A stretch of 64,000 nt of DNA from Phyto melanocephala. Taxonomy: Eukaryota; Arthropoda; Insecta; Diptera; Rhinophoridae. The notes below the pieces were generated by a model. That model did no database searches, had not been told where the DNA came from, and worked only from the letters and a program-made list of their open reading frames with translations. Position 1 is the stretch's first letter, and every line of letters starts with the position of its first letter. The stretch spans positions 118,371,833 through 118,435,832 of the forward strand of contig OW799233.1 of NCBI GenBank assembly GCA_941918925.1, written 5' to 3'. The position numbers were made by a program, and so were the translations under genes. Positions 56,357 to 64,000 of the stretch are shown here, piece by piece.

Positions 56357-57225
56357 GGTGGGGCAAAAGTCGCGAAGGGAGTTGAAAAATTAATAACTTT
56401 TCTAATTTAATTTTTTTTTATTTTTCTTTTTAGACTTGTAAAATAAATCTGGGAGATTAATTATGGAAGATTACAACGTTATCCAGCGAACCCAAATCAT
56501 GGAACTTTATTTTGAACATCATCGATCAATAATTCAAACTCAACGAGCCTATCGTTGTCATTTTAATGTGCGGAATTCACCATCCGTATCAATGATTTGA
56601 CGCTTAGTGATACGTTTTCAGGAACAAGGCTCAGTGAGGGATCTTCCAGGAAGCGGAAGACCACATTCTGTAATTAGTGAAGCAAATATTCAACGCGTTA
56701 TGGAGAGTGTTGAGGAGAATCCTGAAACAACAACTCGAAGGCGCTCTGCTGAGATACTGTCCAAAATTTTTTAAGGCCAAGATGGGGCTACTGCACACAC
56801 TGCTCGAGCCACTATGCAGCTCCTAAGGCAGATTTTTGGCGAACGTTTAATTTTCAAAAATTCAGCATTCAATTGGCCTGCCCGTTCGCCGGATTTAACA
56901 GCACCAGATTATTTCCTTTGGGGATATTTGAAAGAGAAGGTGTATATCAATAAACCCAGAACACTTGCACAGCTCAAAGAGAATATTCGAGCCGAAATAA
57001 GAGCGTTGCAGCCAGATACTCTGACTCGTGTCATGGAAAATGTTATTAAAAGAGCTCAAATTTGCGAGGCTGAAAATGGTGCTCACTTACGTGACGTAAT
57101 CTTTCACATCTAAATTTAAAAAATCTCCCAATATCATATTTTATTATTTTGTAAAAAAAAATAAAATTAAAAATTAAAAAAGTTATGACTGTTTTAAACC
57201 CCTTCGCGACTTTTGCCCCAACCTT
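56356..57225 (+). mobile_element. Mariner-like deletion derivative (family M4)
   Basis: The 870-bp element has terminal inverted repeats of about 27 bp. The left is CAGGGTGGGGCAAAAGTCGC continuing GAAGGG; the right is CCCTTCGCGACTTTTGCCCC followed by AACCT. The repeats differ at only a few positions next to the TA boundary. The single decayed transposase frame is described separately. The high similarity of the two ends suggests that this copy moved more recently than M2 or M3. Confidence 0.85.
56463..57113 (+). pseudogene. Internally deleted transposase of M4
   Basis: One frame runs from ATG 56463 to TAA 57111-57113, broken only by a TGA at about 56596 and a TAA at about 56773. The first half is the helix-turn-helix region (TQIMELYFEHHRSIIQTQRA) plus RLVIRFQEQGSVRDLPGSGR and VEENPETTTRRRSAE. 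Right after the second stop it reads GQDGATAHTARATMQLLRQ (second catalytic Asp), then WPARSPDLTAPDYFLWGYLK (third Asp) and GAHLRDVIFHI. The segment of roughly 120 residues holding the first catalytic Asp is missing, yet the reading frame is kept across the junction. Full-length relatives are about 340 residues. Confidence 0.85.
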
Positions 57226-57227
57226 AT

Positions 57228-57551
57228 ATATGGCTTAATATAGGTAAAATCGGAGCAGGGTCTTGCTATCTTCCAGACGAAAAACTAAATACATTTTGCA
57301 ATATATCATAACTGGGAAACTGCATTCGCTATTTCGTTAAAACTTTTTGTGAACACTGTGATAACTTTTTTCTATATTCAACCCAAATATGACAAGGATT
57401 GGAGTAAAAGGAGCGGTACCGCTGGTCAAATGAAATACTTTCTATAACAGTTATTTTATACCTTGTGAATGATGATAATAGAAATCTAAAATTTTTATTT
57501 AATCACTTTGCTACTAATGCTTGGAATTTAAAGTCCGTTTCATATTTATAA
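57228..57551. other. Spacer, no gene seen
   Basis: No motif was recognised. Confidence 0.4.
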
Positions 57552-58050
57552 TTCACTAGCCTGTGCTCACGACTTCGTCAGCATGAAAAGTAGCCTCTGT
57601 ATGTGAATGTAAGTAATTCAGGTTGTTATCTATCAGTGTGGCAAATTTCTTTTAAATCAGTTGAGTAATTTTTTGCGCGATGAATAAAAAATACAATAAC
57701 ATTTAAACATACATTTATATTTATTATATTAGTGGGGTAGAATTTAATGGAAATACTAGAGACAAAATATTTCTGTAGACGACGTTGGATTGATTACACA
57801 TAAATTTTGAACACTCGAACTATGACTAACTTTAATTTACTGAAAAACTGAATAGGAAAAATATATTTATTGCGTATTCCTGCAAATTGGCTTGATTATC
57901 GTGATAAAGGGTAACTTATGTGTTCGTCTAGGTTGTTTTCTATATATTTGCAAAATATCATTGAGTTCTGTTTATAAGTTTTTGCGTGATTGAGTAACGA
58001 ACATCGTAAAATACATTCACATTTATTATAATATATTTAATATAAATAAT
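57552..58050 (+). repeat. Two diverged copies of an RTE-like 3' tail
   Basis: The first copy, 57556-57735, runs CTAGCCTGTGCTCACGACTT through TTCAGGTTGTTATCTATC and GGCAAATTTCTTTTAAATCA to TTTTTTGCGCGATGAAT and TTTATTATATTAGTGGGGT. The second copy, about 57868-58045, has TATTCCTGCAAATTGG, CTAGGTTGTTTTCTATATAT, TTTTTGCGTGATTGAGTAAC and TTTATTATAAT in the same order. This arrangement is widespread at 3' ends of RTE-type LINEs and dependent SINEs in insects; the assignment is from memory and is moderate. Confidence 0.5.
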
Positions 58051-61000
58051 ATAATACATACATATGTATATAGTAGGAAGTAGGATATATTAGGGAATTA
58101 AGTCACAAGTGGTCCAAATTCCTTTTCTCTTAAAAAAGTTCACATATAGAAATAGAAGGTGAAGTTTTGGAACGTATGAAGCACAAGAAATTAATGTGGC
58201 ATTCTCATCCGTTAGCGAAGTATGTCATTTTGTATTAAAATACCTATTTCGCTTGGACCACAAGGGTTGTTGTGCCTTAACATATATTTAAATTATGTTT
58301 TACGCATGGATTGAGTGGATGGAACTCAAAGCAGTTATAAGCTAAAATCTGGAGGCTCTTAGCACTTGTAACAAAGCACGTATTTTAAAATACATTAGTG
58401 TATTATATTGTATTGCATACGTATTTGTAGAAAGAATGGCAAGCTTCACGTCGCTGACAAGAAAATTTGTTTTTGCCTGTTATAATTTATTAACTCTTCA
58501 CCTCTTAGTGGGACTGACATTACAGCTTATAGCAACAATAGTGAAGGTCAGAATAAGAGGCAAAACATTATTTAACTTTTATTTAGGAAGTAAATCACAA
58601 ATTTTTACTTTGGAAAGTCATTAATAGAGTGTGAGCAAAATTTTAGAATTGTAGATATTTCCAAATAGATATTTTTTCTCAAATTTTTGTATCTGAATCT
58701 GGTGACAAATTAAGGTGAAAAATGTATTGTAACATTAATGCAAAATGATGACTTTCTAACTCTAAAGCCAATACAGAGTTTAAAAAATAGTGTTCCAGGC
58801 ATCCGAAAAATGTAATGGTTACACTTTAAGAGAAATTACCCTTGCAACCTATCATACAAAAATGATTTTATTAATAAGTAAAAGATATTAGCCGAGCTGT
58901 GAAGCTACTTCCAGAGCTTCTCCCGAAAAACTGCGCCAAATCAATAAAGTTCGAGAAAGTCAACAACTTTCAGGAACTTCTTTACTATATACCACTATTT
59001 TACCATGAATAGTTCAAAGTACTTTCTCACGATAGAATGGAATAAAATCACAAAAACAAATTTAAAGACAAGTTAGGATGAAAATTAGTCCGATGATGTC
59101 ATCGAGTCTGATTATAACGACAAAAATATTTAACAAACAACCATAAAAGCCTTTCGATATAAAATTATATTTGAAAGCTTTGTTTATGTGTTTTTCTTAT
59201 AAGGGGTTTTTTATTATTACAAAAAAGTTAAAGCACATGGGCTATAAGTGCGACTTTCCTTACTTCAAAGGTTATTTGTGGGTATTTTTATATGTTAAAA
59301 AATTTTATTTTTGTATCCTGTTAGATTGGAATATATATCAGTATATCTATTAATTAAATACTATTATTTTGGATAGCATTTCACCTCTTATATATTAAAT
59401 TGTTTTAAACCTCTTTTTTCTTATTATTAAACAAAAGTCATTTGACCTCTTGTGTTCTAACCTCCCCATAAGTAATTTTACTTTCCTATAAAATTTAAAC
59501 GAACTTTATTATTTGACAGCTGGTTATAAAATGCTTATTTTGTGGACTATAATTTCTATTAAAATTTTAAGCATCAGACGGTGCTGATTGACAGCGTCTA
59601 AGTTTTTAAAGACTAGATATCCGCAAAAATGGTAACAATAAAAAAAGTTTAAAACTTCAATTAAATTCATAATCATTAAGTTTTGACAAGTTATAATAAT
59701 ACAAAATTTTAGTCCATTAAAAAGCTACTCCTCTGTTTTTGTTATACCAACATTTGCTACCCGCTTAAAAAACATCTTCACTTTGTATAAAAAAATTCAA
59801 ACATACTGGCATTTCCTGTAAACATTTCATCAAGAGCAGATTTTTAAGAAAAATTTCCTCCTCAACATTGACACTTTTTGGATAAGAAAATGACTTTTAC
59901 CTTCATTTCGTTACGCTTTAGTATCATAGTAGATAAAGATTTTTTATAAATGCTTATGTATTTGTGTATTTTTATGTATGTATATATTTTCTTTGTTTTA
60001 GATATTTGCCGTCTCTTCATTGTCTCCTTTTTGCCATTTAAAAATATTGAAATTCACTGAACAGGAAAAAAATATATAACACGAAGCAAAATTAACAATT
60101 CGACAAGAATAAAAAGGTTCACGGCATTAAAACATGCAATAAATAGTTTGAATCAACAGGGTTCTCAGTTATATTTTCTTCAATATTCTGGTATAGGGTG
60201 TGCCTAAACAATGATTGACAAAATATCCGGAAAACAGCCTTTTTTGATCACCCAAAATCCGAATAAAATCGTTGAGTTTTATTGAAAACATGTATTCTCA
60301 TTCTTATTTAAATAAATGCTTTTTTATAATTTTAATTATGTATATTTATTAAAAATATGATGCATACCTTCAACAAATTTATAATCCAAATCTTTATATT
60401 CATATGGTTTTTTTTATTAAAAAGCTGAAACTTTTTAGAAAATTATAATTTAATTATTTTAAATATCTGCATTTTGTCGGAATCATTTTGAATTTTACTG
60501 TGTATTTTAAAACTTAGAATTTAATGACAAAAAAAATCAGCATTACTTAAAAATTTCGGCAACCCATTAAGAAATTTGTATTCCCAAACAAGAAATAATC
60601 CTCTAAGCTGAAAGTCCATACTAAGCTTTCTTGCGTCAGCGCATTCTACGCATTTTATACCTCATAATTTCTGCAAATATCACAAGTTGAGAGATGGCAC
60701 TCATTATGTGAATGGCATCGATAAACAAAATGAAAAATTTTTTCATAAATAATTTTTCTGAATAATTATATTTTATTCTTGCCAATAATTTTAAACTTTA
60801 TTAGGAAATCATTTTTTTATTTTTGAATTTTTTTTTATAAAAATATAAGAAAATAAATACACACAACAAACATAACTATAGATAACATTAACAATAAAAT
60901 ATAATTAGTCGTCTCTGGCATTTAAATTCAATTGAGTTGTTCTATCGCCGCTCATAACGCTTAAAGAAGAAGAAACTAAACCTGCTTTTTGCGTTCTAAG

Positions 61001-61104
61001 CTTTGTGCGCTGTAACTTGCGACATATAACTACATTGATTCAATTTTTTTGAGAGAGGCGTACAACGCGAAAAGCACAAAAAAGTGGTAGTCTTTCAGGC
61101 TCAA
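58051..61104. other. AT-rich non-coding DNA, no gene seen
   Basis: Small frames at 58436-58624 and 59171-59353 have hydrophobic stretches but no homology that I recognise. No repeat termini were found. Confidence 0.45.
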
Positions 61105-61264
61105 CTGCCTGTTCAACGATGTCGAAAGAAAACCCAAGCGAAATTTCATTCGTACAAATACGTTGAAAACAAAAACAAATTTTTAGTTTTTGTTGTTGTT
61201 TTCAATATATTTGTACGAATGAAATTTTGCTTGGGTTTTCTTTCGACATCGTTAAACAGGCAGT
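61105..61264. repeat. 160-bp near-perfect hairpin (arms of about 73 bp)
   Basis: The left arm starts ACTGCCTGTTCAACGATGTC and the right arm ends GACATCGTTAAACAGGCAGT. The complementarity continues inward through AAAGAAAACCCAAGC, GAAATTTCATTCGTACAAAT and GTTGAAAACAA to a small loop near 61185. Only a few mismatches are visible. Transcription from either strand would give a long double-stranded stem. It could be a foldback element, a recent palindromic duplication, or a hairpin RNA or microRNA-like locus. The frames across it on both strands are reflections of the same arms and are not proteins. Confidence 0.85.
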
Positions 61265-63289
61265 AATTGTATTTAAAACTGTTTGTCTCGAATTTTATAC
61301 CAAACATTAGAGACTTGACAATAAATGGCCAAATTATAAAGTAAAAATTGATGCAATAACTTGACATTGCTGACTTTAAAACAGCATGACTGTAACAGAT
61401 TCTTAAATTCAATGTTTACTTATTTGAAAACCCTAAAAAACGCGGGAGACGTAAATTTCCCGTCATTTGTAAGGAAAGGTGTTTCTAAAAAAGCAAAGAA
61501 AGGTAATTACAAATAGAAAAAAGTTTTTTATAATAACTATAATTCACAGACCTTTTTTGGGTTAACTCTTCCTTTCATTTCCAGATATATTTTCATAAAA
61601 ATCAAGTCATATTCCTAAGGTATATACATCGCGGCAACAAGCACAACGATCAAAAAACACATTTCTTTAATTCTAATAAAAACTCTATATCTTCTGTTTT
61701 GTGTTTTTTAAACCGTATTCTACCAACTGGAGCAGAAAAATGTAAATTTGACGGATGCAAACAAATTACAAAACAAAACTAGGTTCCACTGATATATTGC
61801 TTGTAAAAAAAAAAAACAATCACCTCATTGTACATACCCAAATACCTTATAAGTATGCATTGATAAAAATTTTATTATTATGTTATTGTATTAATAACAC
61901 AGTTCAACATATCTTTATTGAGTTGTGCGTTTTTTGAGCCGACTTCGACACGAATATTTACAAGGGCTTAAATTATTTGAATGATTTGTTTTAATTGTTC
62001 ACGTCTTATTGATTGATTTTAAAGAAAATGGTGATGAGGATAATTTTTCAATAGGGTGCAGCTTACGAGAAATACTGTTAAAAATAAAATTAAGGACGTC
62101 GAATAGCATGTGTTGGCTTATCAGTAGAAATGTTTGAATTATTTTTACGAATAAAAGACCATAAAATCCGTAAAGAAGAAATTTTAAAAAAAAAGATTTG
62201 CATGCAAAATTTAAATATTTTTCTTTTGATTTTTTTCAATCAGAGTCATAAGCGACAAGAAAAAAAATGATTTGTTTATAACATAAAAAATAAAATTTTA
62301 CAATTTTTGGAGGCACTTTTGAGCCAATATATATCACAGGACTTATTTCACTAATTTTGTTAGTATTTCAAACTATATATATGAAAAAAATACAATTAAT
62401 ATCTAGAAAATAATATAGGATATTAAAGAATTTGATGAAAATATAGTTAAAGCGTCACTTCAAAACAAAAGTGATACTAATTTCCAAAAAAAAATTTTTA
62501 AATACTTATGTGTCTGCATAGGAAATATTTTTTGAAAATTTTAGTGACGGTACTTAGAGTCACAATTTAATATAGTGATCTTATGCACATGTCGCACGAA
62601 GCAAATATTTAAGGGGCGTAATATTTAATAAAAACTCCGAGAAGGTCTTTACTGTTCGAAGTCTTAAATTAGAGTAAACTTATTACAATCGTTTTCAAAT
62701 CTCTAAACAGAGTTATCACAATGCAAATAACTTTCATACAATATTGTTTCCAAAGTCGGACCAAAGGCTACAAAAACCTACCATTCGGTCTTAATTGCAT
62801 TCTAAATATTAATTTAATACACTATACGTAAGGAATGGCAAAAAAAACAAAATGGTTGCTCATGAATTCAAGATGGAGCAAATATACGTTGTATGTATAA
62901 ATGCTGCCAGTTGGTTACACTTTGTTATTATGTACCTCCTCACTGCTTGGCAGAAGTGGGACCAACAACCGATTACTTTTGATTTAGGGAACACAAATGG
63001 AAATATCTGCAAACATACGAAAGATATTGTAATATATTCACAGGCTAAAAGTTTTCTTGTAAAAGGCCCATTTTTAAAAAATTAATTTATTTACAAGCAA
63101 ATACATCCCCAAAAACCAACAACTTTAAAAATGAAATAACCCCGAATACAAAATGAAGAAACACCCAAATTATTTATACACGCTATGAAACAAGCCCTGA
63201 ATTTTAAAAATTTGTTCGTGTTATTTCATTGAAGATTATTTCATAATTTGAAAACCCCAAATGAGAAATGAAATAATTTCAAAAAAAAA
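61265..63289. other. AT-rich non-coding DNA, no gene seen
   Basis: The 77-codon frame at 62852-63085 is the least biased of the small frames here, but has no domain or splice context that would support it as a gene. Confidence 0.45.
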
Positions 63290-64000
63290 CAAGTAAGAGC
63301 ACTATATTCGGCTGTGCCGAATCTTTTATACCCACCACCAATTTTGTGTACATTTAAAGCACAATATTTATTATTTTGTTACTCATTATGGATTAATCTT
63401 TTTATAATAAAATATGTGTCACTCTCTTTGTATAGGGTGGTTAAATTTTAAGGGCCCATGTTGAAGGTGAACTACACCTAGTCTTTGAATTTGTTTTCTG
63501 CATTTCATTTGACATTTCTCAATCCCAAACTTACTCAATTTGATCCGTGGAAAGATACGCAAATGAGCAACGCTTTAAAGTTATTTATGTTTTTTATGAA
63601 AATGGGCGTTCAAATCAAAATGCATTTTGTGCACTTCGTAATTCTTTCGATCAACATAATCATTCAAATTCATCCACAATCGGGAAAATTGTAAAAAATA
63701 TTTAAATTTCTGCAAAACAGGTCTGTATAAAATGTTAGAAAATCTGTGAATGCCTCCTTAGTTCGTTGAATGGGAACCATTGCTGTTTTTTGCGATAGTG
63801 TGGCAAAAGAGCAGTCAACCTCGACTCATCATCGTGCCCAACAATTGAGCATCAACATTGTCATTGAAAATTTGGACCATCAGATAGAGGAGTGGCGCCA
63901 AGGATGGGGGGGGGGGGGCATTTGGCCGATATTTTGTTAAATACATAATTGAACCGTACAAATATTATCATTACAAAAAGAAATAATAATAATTTCCTAA
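63290..64000 (-). mobile_element. HINE family A, 3' part, continuing past the window
   Basis: The 3' end on the minus strand begins at 63290 with the complement of CTCTTACTTGTT. The perfect hairpin (ATTCGGC ACA GCCGAAT) and GGTGGTGGGTATAAAAG follow. The nested M1 derivative starts at 63434 and runs to the window edge. The 5' half lies outside. Confidence 0.85.
63434..64000 (+). mobile_element. Mariner-like derivative M1 inside HINE A (cut by window edge)
   Basis: The left terminal repeat is AGGGTGGTTAAATTTTAAGG. The plus strand from about 63550 to 63705 reads ERYANEQRFKVIYVFYENGR then SNQNAFCALRNSFDQHN and IGKIVKNI with a stop. This is the most intact helix-turn-helix remnant among the nested copies. 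The later part reads SVAKEQSTSTHHRAQQL and then enters a run of about ten G near 63906. The right terminal repeat is outside the window. Confidence 0.8.

Noticed and set aside
62852..63085. 77-codon frame with mixed composition
   Set aside because: No domain, no signal or splice context, and frames of this length are expected by chance in this much DNA.

Overview
The window looks like repeat-dominated, very AT-rich euchromatin from a higher fly. A calyptrate such as a blow fly or house fly relative is my inference from the repeat families; no marker gene fixes the species. I found no host gene that I can support: no multi-exon protein-coding locus, no canonical tRNA and no rRNA. Almost all recognisable structure is transposable elements or their remnants, so the window may be intergenic or lie inside a very large intron.

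The commonest repeats are short relatives of Drosophila DINE-1/INE-1 (Helentron-associated, non-coding rolling-circle elements). Each has a TTTTTATACCC start with a subterminal inverted repeat, a GTCY microsatellite core and a 3' hairpin (GATTCGGC..GCCGAAT) followed by CTTACTTGTT. Family A (ends ACCCGCCACC) is full length at 3212-5955 (-), 31406-33280 (+) and 36584-38824 (+), and runs off the right edge at 63290 (-); fragments lie near 26.4, 39.7, 42.3, 47.85 and 50.9 kb. Family B (ends ACCCTTCAC) lies at 9758-13036 and as a nested or tandem cluster at 18164-20253. All four long family A copies carry the same internally deleted mariner-like element at the same site and in the same relative orientation. 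Family A therefore captured it once and spread it; solo copies lie at 14282 and 52747, and a decayed one at 25.9 kb.

Other mobile DNA: a 5'-truncated R1-clade, Waldo-like LINE (10196-12642) with an intact 743-codon RT frame, inserted in the (CATA)n tract of a family B element; an RNase H-bearing LINE on the minus strand (43496-47637) split inside RNase H by a 2597-bp TG..CA element with a 4-bp target duplication; a decayed LINE tail at 55.1-55.8 kb; Tc1/mariner deletion derivatives at 8126-8685, 8704-9450 and 56356-57225 and a fragment near 54.7 kb; a canonical Helitron-like 5' end leading into a ~123-bp minisatellite (50.1-50.8 kb); two tRNA-like SINE remnants; and several long inverted repeats.

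The most unusual signal is a pair of unrelated sequences, 23263-23310 (+) and 15716-15762 (-), that each fit a small type I hammerhead ribozyme: complementary stem I strands, CTGATGA, a stem II hairpin, GAAA, a 2-3 bp stem III around GC, and a UH cleavage position. Diverged copies of the first lie at 16.7 and 24.5 kb. This resembles ribozymes known from Penelope-like elements and retrozymes, but no reverse transcriptase accompanies them here, and each has an imperfect base pair or an extra U next to the core.
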